Shown in pieces: positions 27,792 through 42,804 of a DNA stretch of 64,000 bases. Numbering within the stretch: the first letter of the stretch is position 1; every line of letters starts with the position of its first letter. The stretch spans positions 26,807,727-26,871,726 of the forward strand of contig CM043703.1 in NCBI GenBank assembly GCA_023935145.1. Reading direction: 5' to 3'. Under the pieces are notes generated by a model. The model was not told the origin of the DNA and ran no database searches. It worked only from the letters and a program-made list of their open reading frames with translations. The DNA is from Bretschneidera sinensis (Eukaryota; Streptophyta; Magnoliopsida; Brassicales; Akaniaceae). Position numbers and translations under genes: made by a program.

Positions 27792-29279
27792 CATTACCTA
27801 CTAATAGAATATCATTATTCCTCTTTTTTGAATTCAAAAGTGTTTGATAATGAGAGAGAGGTTAATACCAACCAAAAGAAGTTGATCCAACCCTTTTTTC
27901 ACGTACATAATTCTAAGTTATCACAAAAAAAAATTTCTTATCCGAATTTGATTTAAAAATTTAAATTTTAGTCTCCACTGGTAATTTTTGTACTAATCTT
28001 TTTTATTTAAGTTTTATTAAGATGTGTTACTATTTATGTGGTTTGGTACATAAAATTAATTTTGAATCAGCTTCCGAAAAAAAATTTCTCTCCCAAAAAA
28101 AGGAAGACAGTATCCATCATTTGAGTGCTTAAAAGTTTATGTTGCAATATCACAAAAATTATAAACATTTATTATTCAACCATAACTTCTCAACAGGTAA
28201 CACTTAGAGCCCTTTATGTAACATAAAATGCATGGTTATTTTATTTTATTTTTTCAAGGCCTGTTTGCGCACATCATACTAAATTCATCTCTTTAGACGA
28301 ATCAAAGGCAAACCATCTACGCCCGACCTAAAAAATTAACAAAGAAAATCTTACAACTTGACCTCAAAAAGACTCAAACTGATGACTTAAAAGAAAACCT
28401 TGAAGCTACTTTACCAGTTGAGCTAACCCCTTAAGGTTAAATGCATGGTTAATTTTGTTATAGACCAAAATGCATTTGGTTCTACAAGTTTCATATAAAT
28501 TGATTGTCTTTTTGAGTTTTTATCTGACTATGCTTTTAATTTTTTAGCTTAATCTCAATTTGATTCATTGTAATTGCATCAATTAAAATCAAATTTCTAA
28601 AGTAATTTCCAATAGGTCATTTTTGTTTGAAAAATCAAAATTGAGTACATGTCACACATGCAAATTACCCCGATTAATGCTCACGTGACGTCGCGTGCAA
28701 CTTTCTCTTGTATTACACGTTCAATTTTGACATTTCAACACATTTTCAAACTAGAAGAATCTAATAAAAATTACTTAAAAGTGTGAGGTTAAATTTGATA
28801 CTATTGAAAATGTGTGATGCAAAATGATACTAAAACTAAAATTTGAGGGTGTAATTTCAAAAAACTCCTTGTAATTACTTGGAGATATATTTCTCTTCTT
28901 TGAGGGAATAACATGGCCTCTAAATTTGCATTCCTGTCCAAAGCATTGTGTAAAGTATCTTTCTCACCATTCCCATTACCAGTCTATTTTCTTATTTGTT
29001 TTTCTTCTTTTCCCTTCTTAGTTTTTGAGAAGATAAAAAAAAAAAAAATAAAGAAAGAAAGAAAAAGAAAAAAAAAGAGAGAGTTCGAAGAGATGAGGTT
29101 TAATTTCCTCCACAAAAATATGTTAGGGTCGCCATGAGAAGTGAGACCTACTTGGCCGACCAAACAGCTAACCTCAAAAGACCTTAGCTGGAAACAGACT
29201 AAAGTGTCATCATCTTTAATCCCACTTGGAATCAGAAATCAGAATCATCCAAAGATTAAGGCATGTAAGAAAACGAGTT

Positions 29280-29745
29280 TAAGATATCAAAAATGCACCA
29301 TTAACAAGATAACGAAGATAATCATTACTTCAACATCAACAAGATAACGAAGAAAATCAAAAATGAAAAAAAGAACAAAGAATGTAATTATTTTAAGAAA
29401 AAATTGCTTTAATCGCTCTTTAAGAGGATTCCCAAACAGAGCCTTAGTACCATTAAAGATAAATATCATCAAAAGGAAATGTAGGATCCCTCTTTAAGAT
29501 ATCATTAACGCACCGTTAACAAGATAACAAGAAAATCATTACTTCAACGTCAACAAGATAACAAAGAAAATAAAAAAAAAAACAAAAAATGTAACTTTCT
29601 TGGTATTTGGTAATATTAGCTATAGGTACCGTTTGGAAACCCTCTTAAACAGGGATTAAAACAACTTTTAGGGTTCCCAAACAGCGCCATAGTATATAAC
29701 TAAGTACCATTAAAGATAAATATCATCAAAAGGAAATGTAGGATC
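29280..29745 (+). repeat. Degenerate tandem duplication
   Basis: Two adjacent copies. Blocks such as 'caccattaacaagataac' and 'cattactt'-'tcaac' occur near 29293-29340 and again near 29512-29555. 'accattaaagataaatatc' plus 'atcaaaaggaaatgtaggat' occurs near 29450-29488 and again near 29706-29744. The right copy also holds a short hairpin (GTTTGGAAACCCT paired with AGGGTTCCCAAAC, about 29632-29686). It lies 1.5-2 kb upstream of BAM3; no function assigned. Confidence 0.7.
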
Positions 29746-31165
29746 AATGTTGCTAGGTCAAATAACTTCCAACAACACAATTATCTTTACACACATCTGG
29801 CCTAGCACAAGCTGGAAAAGAAATTACAGACTCAAATCAACTAAACAGTTCCAGTGGTGTGAGTGTAGACAGAAAGAGAAGAATTAATAGACTTGGGAAG
29901 CTTTTACTCTTAACCATTTGAGATTCACTACTATTACTCCGCTTTACATTCCATGAACACGGATCCAAAACAGCTAGGGCAACCATATAAAGGCAAGCAA
30001 AGACAACCATAACAGGAAAATATACACAGCTTTAAGGATGACAAATACAAATTATGATATTACCAGTGATGAATGCACAGCATTGATCAAGTTAACAAAT
30101 CTAGTGGAGCCCATTAAACAAATACTAGCAAACACCAAACGTTAAATCACTGGGGCGGTTAATCTTTAGAATGTACAGAGCATGCAGAAAGTAAACTCCA
30201 AGAAAAACGGAAACGTAGAGCTAATTACAACCACATGCTTTCCCAACTGAAAAGAACCTCCAGTCATCTTATCTTAAAGCAACCAAAACCAAGAAAATCT
30301 TAAGAATTGTCAACCACAAAAGGCGAGTGTGTAAGAGAACATAAACCATGGAGAAGCTTGCTCAAGTACGGAAAAAAAATTACTCATTTGTCATCAAACT
30401 ATAAGATAAGGTTGGAAATTTTGTGATAGCCAAATTATGAACAAAAAGAAGAAAAAAAAATCTCTTTCATCAGCAAGAGCGTGATGACTACTCATGCAAA
30501 ATGATTCCTACATCAAGTTCAATGTCCGAATTGATTTTTAATAACAAATAACAGTGAATCATGTGAACCTTAAGGGACATGATATCCGGTTGCATTTACA
30601 AGTTCCAGTACTTACTACTATTACTCAAATTAAAAATTGGAGACAATTTTTAAAAAAAAAACATTACAGAAATAAACAAGAAGACCAATGTCAAGAGCAC
30701 CTCAATTTATATAGCTCTAAAAATTATATGCCATTTTCTCATTTACAGACATTTAAGCACAGCTTCAAGGGTGATAGCTTAGTCCCGATTATTTGAAATT
30801 AAGGCTTAAGAAACCTAGTTTCAAGGGTAGATTTACTGCGGCATAGAAATGAAGTAAACTAAAAACTTTAGACTAGGACAGGCCTAATTAACATGGCAGT
30901 GAGATCAAAATATCAAAGGGTTTGCATCACCTGAAGATATTTCATTTGTACACAAGTATGCCAAAGTGAAGGCAATTTGATCAATCTCAATGAAGAGGGT
31001 TAAAAATTAAAACATTTTCACTTCCATTTTGATAAGAGTAACAAAGATGAAACTGCAAATGAATATGACTTCAAAAAAGGTGAGCTGACTAGTTCATACT
31101 TTCTGCACTTTTTCTCTTTTAAACCAGAGCCCACCAATATTGTCTCCATCAAATCAGTTTCTTTT

Positions 31166-31175
31166 TATAAATAAA
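31166..31175 (+). promoter_or_regulatory. Probable TATA box of BAM3
   Basis: TATAAATAAA lies 71 bases upstream of the BAM3 ATG and is followed by a pyrimidine-rich leader-like stretch. This fits a plant core promoter with a short 5' UTR; inferred from position and consensus only. Confidence 0.65.
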
Positions 31176-31236
31176 CGCACACCCCCTTCACTTATCCCAC
31201 GTCTCTTCTCTCCATCCTTAGTTCCCAAAAGACAAT

Positions 31237-34383
<3,147 letters not shown>

Positions 34384-35289
34384 AATATTATATGTACATA
34401 TTCATATGATACTGCATCGATGAATTTAAGATAGGGTAGAGGAAAAAAGAAAGAAAATGAAAAAAAGGCCAAAAATTAAAATAATTTTGGCATGATATGC
34501 CAAGCTCTGAGATTTTCAGAAACAAGAATAAAAGTTGTATCTTCATCTCCATATCATGGAGGGAGAACATTTTTTATCAGCTAAGGCTCTGTTAGAAAAG
34601 AAAAAAAATGGTTCATTTTTTTTCTAAGGGGTGGTTGAGTGACTCATGGAGATTATACCAGTCCACTGTGTTTCACATAGCATCAAATATAATTTAGATT
34701 TATCCAAAAAAGTGGACATAAATGTTCTCCTTTATAGTAGTTGGTGATTGTTCCAATCTTCCATATAAAAAATCCAAGTTCTATGTTCAAAGGCCACAAT
34801 AACTCAAATTCCAAAACTGTCATGCTTTAAAAAGTATCAGGAAAGACAGTGGCATATGACCCAATTCTGCACTGAAACTTTCATACAAACTATGAATTTA
34901 TGGCAGGTTTGATTGCCTGATAAGAGAAACTGAGAAAAAACTTACATCCTGATGTTCAACAACAGTACTATCTATCAGCATTTAGTATTGTTCTTGCCAT
35001 GGGAAAAAAAATATCTTGAGTGTGTCAAATGTCTTAACTACTACTATCACCACTTAATATACATATAACCCTTCTTTTCCTAGAAAGCCCTTGTATAGAT
35101 GTCGTCATCATAAGGACGGAAAAATTCCCCGCACTGACACTCCTCGCCCCATATGGGGGAGATTTTAACCCCGCGGGGCGGGGACAGGGAATGAAAAATA
35201 ACCCCCAGTCAGGTTCAGGGGCCAGCACTCCCAATCCTGTTTAATACACGAACCCATTTTCCCATTATATTATATATATTTCTGTTTTT
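34384..35289. other. BAM3 3' region and GC-rich repeat remnant
   Basis: Holds the BAM3 3' UTR, then AT-rich DNA. At about 35110-35240 there is a locally GC-rich scrap with 'attccccgc', 'cgccccatatgggg' and 'ccgcggggcggggac' motifs, a pattern seen in decayed plant transposon ends. No complete element is recognisable. Confidence 0.5.
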
Positions 35290-37000
35290 TTCTTTTCATA
35301 AGTAAAATTGCATTAATGAAAAATGAAGCACCAAAGCGGTGCAACCATGAACAAAAACTATCTATAAGATAGAAGCTTTACAAAGTCTAAAAGATCCTCA
35401 TCATTCACAAAAAAATTCCCTTAAACTAAAAACTAAGAGGGTTGAACCATCTATCTCTAACCACCTCAATAGGCCTCTCTTCAACATCAAAAGCCCTCTT
35501 ATTTCTCTCATTCCAATCAAGCCAAAAATAAATAGGGGAATCAAAGAGTAAGCCTTTTTTAACTGCTTAGGCACACGAATACCGCTCCAAGCCCAAACTT
35601 CATCTTTCACAGAACCGACAATCACCCAAGAAAGACCCAAAACACTATAAGATATATCTCATAAACTTCTAGCCAATGAACACTCCACCAAAAGATGAAA
35701 TACAGACTCGGCACAAACTTTACAAATGTAACACCTACTGACAACCACTTCTCCCTTCTTTGAAGATTATCAATAGTAAGAATCTTCTCCCCTTATCATT
35801 GAAAAAAAAAAAAATCTTCTCCCAAGAAGCTTTCCAAAAAAAAAAAATTAGAGGCACAAGGACACCAAATATATTTCCATGGAAAGTTAGGTGAACCTTC
35901 CAAAGGAGTATCATCAAGGAGGATCATATAAAATGACTTCACCTCAAACCCCTTAGCCGAGTTAGGCTTCCACCTAGCCAAATCCTCTTTAGTCACGGCA
36001 AGGCTAGTACCGTACAAGACCGCCAAGAATCTCTCTACCGTCTCAAGTTCCCAATCATGGACATTGTTCTCAAAAGGAACATCCCAAAAAATGATGTTAT
36101 TGGACAAAGAAATGCAAGAGTTAATAAGGGCATCCTTATCTCTCACCAAAGAGAACACATCCAGGAAATGGTCTTTTAAAGTGGTATCCCCACACCAAGT
36201 ATCATGTCAGAGCTTGGTTCTTCCCCCATTGCCCACCAAACGAAAGCAGAAGGAACAAAGTCATCTCACCCTTTCCGAATCCATTTTCAAACCTTCACTC
36301 TGTAGGACCCACTTCCTTATTTTGACATCCACCCATTAAACTCCACGCCAAACTTAACCTCCACCATTTTCCTCCAAAGATGGTCATCCTCCACCATAAA
36401 TCTCCATAACTGTTTCCTAAGAAGAGTTTTGTTGAATCAAGCGAGAGATTTTAGGCATAAACCCCTTTTTTCCAACGGTTGCTTAACCACACCCCAACCC
36501 ACCAAATGACACTTGAACTCCTCCCCTGTATTTCCCCGCAGGATCTCCTCTGAATGCTCTCCAACCGATTCGCCATCGAACTAGGAATGGGAAATAGAGA
36601 CATAAAACAAATGGGAAGGCTAGATAAAGTACTTTTAATGAGCGTAAGTCTTCCACCTTTTGAGAGGTAATGATTCTTCCAACCAGCTAAGCGTTCTTGT
36701 CTTTGAATTTCGCCTTAAGAGGAAGCCCGGATAGGAAATAGGAAGAGACCCACATTGCGTCCCAACAAATTTGCTAGAAGCCGACCATTAATATTCTCAC
36801 CAAGAGAGATTAGCCACTCTTACTAACATTTATCTTGAGCCCCCAAAACAACCTCAAAGAAAAGGAGAACACAACGAAAATGCAAGATTTGAATAGCTTC
36901 CACTCCACAAAACACAATGGTGTCATCAGCAAAAAGAAGATGAGACACGCTTGCAATACACCTAACTAGGTGGCAATGAGAAACAACCCACACACCCATC
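35290..37000 (-). mobile_element. 5'-truncated L1-type LINE
   Basis: Minus-strand copy of the same family as 4502-6330. The RT catalytic motif FADDT is at 36919-36933. Connection-domain remnants follow, then LARWKPNSAKGFEV (about 35970-35930) and the C-terminal DEVWAWSGI region (about 35610-35580). The 3' end near 35290-35310 shares the 'cataagtaaaa' block with the other copies. Stops and frameshifts break the frame; only the RT half onward is present. It lies between BAM3 and the small membrane-protein gene. Confidence 0.87.
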
Positions 37001-37688
37001 CCAACCCCCCAACCCCGACAAAGAGAGAAAGCGAGGGGAAATGATAGAGGACACCACTTTTAGAATACAAGCATACATAATTCAATCCCCTTTAATGGAT
37101 GCAAGAAGCAAACGAAATCAGGTAACCAGTACAACCGCTCATCACGTGCACAAGATAGTTTCTAATTTCTGTTCAGGCCTAGTAATTCACGATCAACATA
37201 TTTAATAGGAAGGAAAAACTAAAGAGGAATATAATGTTCAACAATCACTAAACTGACCTCAAAGTAGGATTCTACACCTTAAAGTCTAAACTTGTTAGAG
37301 ATCTAACTGATGAAAGGAAACCAAAGACAAGATTCAGTCTCAAAAAGTATACTTCACAAGAACTACATACTCTTGATCTTTTTATTTCACTTCAAGTTAC
37401 CCACATTTTTTGTTCCAATAAAACTTAAAACCCATATTACTAAAAGTTCAATGATCAACTAACATTAATAGTTTCAATTAGGCGACTCAATGCACCAAAG
37501 AAGCCATAACAGTAGCAATACCACGTTGCAAATAACAAAAACGTCGCATTTCATTATAGAAAATGAGGTTGACGAGATGATTTACCATCACATGTCATGC
37601 AAAAGCAGTCTTGCAAAGAAAAGAAAAAAGTGACAAATTGTGGGTTATTCTCATGGAGAAACTCCACAAATTATCGTGAAATACCCAA

Positions 37689-37986
37689 TTAAGAGTGAGG
37701 AGGAGGTGAACTGGAGCTGGGATTGCCGCGGCGAAGATCTTCAATCACGTCACCGAGCTCTTTTCGAGCAGATTCTCTGCCAAACATGAATCCATACCTG
37801 GAGAAACACCGAAAACCCCAAGAAAAATCACAGAATTAGATGAGAAAGCTGAAATATGAATGTAATGGAAGGAGGAAAGTACAATTTCCAAGGAAAGTGG
37901 GGAAAAGTAAAGGGAATCACTAGAAGGAAATAGCAGAGAGCAGCTGCAGTGGCGATTGTTTGGATCAAAGTGAACGTTTTCTCCAT
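37689..37986 (-). CDS. Small single-pass membrane protein, two exons
   Basis: Exon 1 starts with ATG at 37986 and reads MEKTFTLIQTIATAAALCYF, a hydrophobic N-terminal segment. Exon 2 (37797-37689, after a good CAG acceptor) reads YGFMFGRESARKELGDVIED and ends SSSPPPHS then TAA. The pair is typical of a small, widely conserved plant protein of unknown function; Arabidopsis At4g17085 (a 'putative membrane lipoprotein', recalled) is the likely counterpart. The donor is uncertain. The strongest-looking GT directly after CTTCTA would give the wrong phase, whereas a GT about 85 bases before the acceptor (TTG/TACTTT) restores phase but keeps extra residues. Either the intron uses the weaker site or exon 1 has been damaged. 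Confidence 0.6.
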
Positions 37987-37989
37987 TTT

Positions 37990-40243
37990 TTCCTACTTTC
38001 TTTTTATTTATATTTTGGGGTTCTTGATCAGACTGTCAGATTTTGGGGTCTTTTGCTTCCGAGGGGTTTAATGGACAAAGGGACGGGTTGCATTCGGATC
38101 GGTTAATTCGGTTTTTTCACGTCAATTTACTTATTAATTAATGGTAGTCGTTGTGCTCATGCAATGCAAGGGATTAGTTTAAAAAATTTTGTTATATAAA
38201 CGTTGAGAATTATGTTGGATTACGTTATTAATAATATTTTAAATATTCATACAACATGTGCATACAAATGTAAATATTAAGTTAATGAATTTTATATTTG
38301 AAGATGTTAAATAATTAAATTAAAAAATAATATTTTAATTTGAATCTAATTAACTAAGTAAACAGATTAAGTAGATAAATACTTATTTGTTATAGAACCT
38401 TTTTATCTACTTAACATAACATGTGGGTACAAAATATAAGTGTAGAAATAACAAATTTGAAATTTGAGATTATGAAATAATTAAATATGAAATTAAGATT
38501 TCAATATTATGTTAAATTTATCTGTAAGCAAAAAAAATGTTGTAATAGTTTTATTAAAAATTAAAATTAAATCCTTAGTGAAAATGAAAATATTGCAATA
38601 TTGATATTTAATATATTAACATAACTTAAGAAAAAATATATTTCTGGTGAAAGCTCTTATTTTTTTCTTTTTATATTTTTATATTACTATTTCATAAATT
38701 CAACATATGAAAATAATACTATTAATTAAATATTTAGTAATCTTTATTTTGGGTTTTTGCAAGGTTTATAAGTTTGACTCATATATTTTTTTAATTATAG
38801 TTTAAAGTAAAATATGTATGAAAATGTAACTCAATTAGTATAACCGAATAACATAGTTTATATAATTAATTATACCTTTATTACACGTTTGTTATAGTAT
38901 TGAACTAAATTATTTTCTGAAACTCAATTGATTAGTTGTTATTTATATCGTAAAACATTGGGCTTTGTAACTTTTTTATATAAAATATTTTTACAAATAA
39001 TTTAATTATGATGAGTGAATTTTTTCATTATCATAAAAATTAATAACTATTTTATGAGAAAAAACTAATATCAATTCTAACATAATCAAAACTTAATATA
39101 AAACCAACAATTTATTATTAAAAATTATATAAAAAAAGGAATTTTTTGAGTCCTCACACGTTTCACATGTGCAATTATGATCAAATACATGTTTTATTTT
39201 GTCTTGTGATTATGATTGTTGTTATTTATGCTGTCTTTTTAGAAGTAAAAAGATTGATAATAAACAATTTACATTTTTTAACTTTTATTTTTATGCATAA
39301 AACACATGTGTGACCATGCATAGACGATAGCTTTCCGTTATCTTTAAATATTTGGTTTGATTTAAAATTCTTATTTCATACTTAAACAAAATGTGGGGTG
39401 TTGATTAAGGAAATTAAAAATATTGGTGCAAATTAGTACTCCATCTTGATTAAAGTATGAGATTCAATTTCAATAAACCCCACAATGTTTTAGTATTAGT
39501 ATCATAATTTCGTTATTAAACCATGATGTGAAATTATTTAACAGGGTTTCTAGTCATTACTTTATACTTTGTAATTTTTGTTATAAAATATTTCATAAAT
39601 AATTTATCTAGTGAAACTAACTGAACAATTAAATTAAAAAGGTTACTTTTAGTCATTATCATAAAAATATAAAGAATCGTTCATTAACATTAAACTAATA
39701 TAAATGTAATGAATGATTTTAGCCATTATTTTAAAATATATATAATTTAAGTTCAAATATGATAAAATAAATATTTTACTTAAAAAAATAACATGAAATT
39801 TTTTATAATTTAGTATTAAACTCTTTTATTTACTTAGATTCAAACTAATAAAATTAGAATGAGTGCTATCCATTTATTATTGTGAATCCATATGTTTTTT
39901 TAATAATTATTATATGAATAATTTATTTATTTAAATTGATGAGCTATTTTTATCCATTATGATGAAAAATATTATTATAAATTTTTTTTATGCAAAATTC
40001 AATTTGTTTAGTTAAGATGATTTTTTAAGTCGTTTATTCAAAATAAAATTATACATAAGTTTCTTTCAAACTTTGGTAAAGTTATCGTTTTACATTGAAA
40101 AAGAGAAATATGATGTACTCTTATAGAAATTTTTATCATTTTTTAACTGATCAATAAATAAATATAATTTTATTTACACTTGCTCATTAAATTTAATCCA
40201 ATTCAACTCTTTTTTTTAACACTTTTACATTTTAGATATTATT
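37990..40243. other. AT-rich intergenic DNA
   Basis: About 2.2 kb of very AT-rich sequence without gene signal. Loosely repeated motifs ('cattatcataaaaat' near 39027 and 39654; 'aaaatattt...aaataattta' near 38985 and 39586) suggest decayed tandem or dispersed repeats. It should include the promoter of the small membrane-protein gene at its left edge. Confidence 0.55.
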
Positions 40244-41079
40244 ATATGAGTAAAAGATTTAATACTTTATTTTTCATTCTTCATAATTTTTTGAATATTT
40301 AATAAACTTATTACCTTTATTAAATCAATAATTAAACATTAAAATAGCATATCAATATTTTGTTTAGTTTATAATGTTGAAAAAGACTAAGCTACAATAA
40401 TATTATATTGAATATCTAATTTAAGTTTGTTTGCTATTTAATTGTTAAGTTGATTAGATTTTTTATATTAAGTTTTTACAAAATAATTTTTATATTTAGT
40501 TTTAATTGATTGGGCGTTATTTAATTAAGTTTTTATAGAGTTTATTGATTGAGTTTCATATCTCACTTAATTATAAAATTAAAACTACGTAGTAGTTTCA
40601 ATTTTGCATTTTAAAAAAAATAAAACACATGATATCACCGTGGTACTTCTAACAAATCCCCATAATAATTATATATAAATTTTATTTTATTGTTTAATAC
40701 TAAAATTTAATGGGATTTAATCAGGTTTGAGTTTTTTTTATTTTTTTAATGGCAACTCTGATTATGGATTGAATTCATACTGACCCACACATGAGATGGA
40801 TGAAAAATGATCATTGGACTTAGTGGGGTGGCAAAGGTCGCGTCGGCTCGGCTCACACTGCACGGTCCAAATGTATCGCTATACTGGATTTAATTTTTTA
40901 GGTCCATAGCACGGCACGATATACGATTCATAACAGTTAATAAAATTTAAAGTTACATATAATTTGATGACATTAGAATGATAAATCAAGAAGAATTAAA
41001 TGGTAATAAATTTGATATTTTATGATGGTAGAAGAAAAATGAATATTATTACCGTATTCTTAACATAATGACACGTGAT
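40244..41079 (+). repeat. Long direct repeat, left copy
   Basis: 836 bases closely matching 48339-49193. Both copies begin with ATATGAGTAAAAG and end with ACACGTGAT, and they differ by scattered substitutions and small indels (a few percent by eye). The ends lack the TG...CA of LTRs, and no primer site or polypurine tract adjoins them. The copy bounds the left side of the pararetrovirus insertion. Confidence 0.9.
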
Positions 41080-41326
41080 CACCAAATGTGAGCAGGATCA
41101 AAACAATTGAAATAATATCATAGATAATGAATGCTAAAACATATGCAATAAAAAATCGAATCAAAGAGCATACTAAATAATACATGTTATTTAATATTGA
41201 AAATACATTGATAAAACAGAGTGAGAGAAGAAATGCTTACAATGTAAAGGGAGGAGGGTTACTCTCTCACATTTACAAGAAACTTATGTATTTCTAACTC
41301 TGATGCTTAACGGAATGATACAAACA

Positions 41327-41575
41327 TATTTATAGGGTCTTGAATGAGTCTTGAGGATAGATTTCAAATGGTTCGAATCCGGATGGGCACCAAAGAATCT
41401 TGCTTTATTGAAAGTAGTTCACGGGCACTACTGTGAACAGTGTCTTGAACAGTGTCTTGTCTTTTTGAAAAGCAGTCGTAGGTGAACAGTGTCTTGCTTT
41501 TTTGAAAAGTAGTCACGGGCACTACTTTATTGAACAGTGTCTTGCTTTTTGAAAAGTAGTCACGAGTACTACTTT
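41327..41575 (-). promoter_or_regulatory. Pararetroviral promoter with repeated upstream motif
   Basis: On the minus strand a TATAAATA box lies at 41334-41327, downstream of the second viral frame, where caulimovirids place the pregenomic RNA promoter. Immediately upstream (41390-41575) are about four imperfect repeats of a unit containing CAAGACACTGTTCA and TGACTACTTTTCAAAAA, resembling a repeated enhancer. The non-coding leader would follow at 41300-41080 and is cut off by the left direct repeat. Confidence 0.6.
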
Positions 41576-42804
41576 TATGACAGATGAAAGGCATCATATG
41601 GGTCATGCCCATAGTGGTCTGGGGTGTAATGATCGTCTGAAGTATTGAGATTATCATCAGGCGATTGAGTACTATCATTATCACTGTCAGATAATTGAGA
41701 TAATTCTTCTAGGAGCTTTTGTTTTTGTTGTTTTTTGGAAAGTGTCTTGGGGTTAGAGTTGAGAATATCAAGAGAAAATTAGGCATATTGGGGATTGTCA
41801 CAGAACCAGTTCCTGACAACATCAATACTGGTATAAGAAAATTCATACTTAGCCCACCATTTTACATGAAAAATTCTTTTGATGACCATCATATCACGCC
41901 ATGGAGAAATGATATAATCCCAGGAGATGATCCAGGGAATGGAAAAGAAAACATGAAAAAGTAATCCGTGAGAATAACCTTTTTCAATATTGGTATTGGA
42001 TTTGAAATATTGTAATGAATCCATAATAGGGGGAGGGATAATAGAAGTGTCGGAGCCAAAGAAAGGCCACCAATCAAAAATCCACTGGGGAAAATCAATC
42101 TTGCATTTTTTTTTATCAAAAAAGATAAACCATGAATGAGTTCTTGGTGTAATGAAAAACATATTGTACCATGCATTTTGATAATCATGATAATTATATG
42201 TTGGGGGATCGAAAGGAACAGAGAACGGTTTGGGTTGATAATGGTTCATAATTTTATCTGGAGAAATGATTTTTAAGATCTTGCATTTTGAATAAGTAAT
42301 AGATGCTGGATTTTTTGGGTCTCTTATACGAGTTATTTCAGCAGATTTGGTATCTACTAAAATTAACTCATAAAATTTTTGAGTTTTTTGAATGTCTTCT
42401 GGAATATAATGGAATCCTGCAGGGAAAACTTTGTTAGTATATAAAGCATGTTTAAAAAGATCTGGATCAATAGTGGGGTTTTTGAGACTGGTACTTCGAA
42501 GGTACTCTTAATCCAGCTTTTGGACATACTGGTCTGTAATATTGGAAGGGGTTTTTTGTTGTGAGGAGGATACTGATTGGGTCTGTGTTTGGGATAATAA
42601 GGATTGGGCATATGATTGGGCATATGTTAGGGGAGGATTTGGGAGTTCACCCAAGGTGACGAATTTATTTGGCCTTTGGGGGGTTTTGGGTGGAATAGGT
42701 GGTGCTGAAGGACGGACCTGGATCTTGGAGGTAGCATAATCAAAGGGAGCTTGTGGCTTAATGGGTAAGGGTGAAGATGACATTTTACCTTTTCCTTTAT
42801 CCAT
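41575..42804 (-). pseudogene. Pararetroviral second open frame (unknown function)
   Basis: The frame starts at ATG 42804, overlapping the end of the RNase H frame (stop 42797-42799) by 8 bases, and stays in one phase for 410 codons to a stop at 41575-41577. Two in-frame stops interrupt it, at 42508-42510 and 41779-41781. The N-terminal part is Pro/Ser/Gln-rich. The middle is rich in Trp, Phe and Tyr (for example FPQWIFDWWPFFG and YNYHDYQNAWYN). The C-terminal part is Asp/Ser-rich. I recognise no enzyme motif. It keeps its phase better than the polyprotein region does. Confidence 0.7.

Larger units (their letters stand above)
25185..31165. other. Intergenic region between EndoU and BAM3
   Basis: About 6 kb, AT-rich, with no gene I can support. 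Apart from the MITE-like element, GA microsatellite and tandem duplication listed separately, I see only low-complexity A/T tracts and short spurious open frames (for example near 28913-29137, which decays into Lys/Arg/Glu-rich repeats from an A/G tract). Confidence 0.6.

Noticed and set aside
28913..29137. Plus-strand open frame starting MASKFAFLSK
   Set aside because: It has a hydrophobic start but passes into an A/G-tract (Lys-Lys-Arg repeats); no homology recognised and no splice structure.
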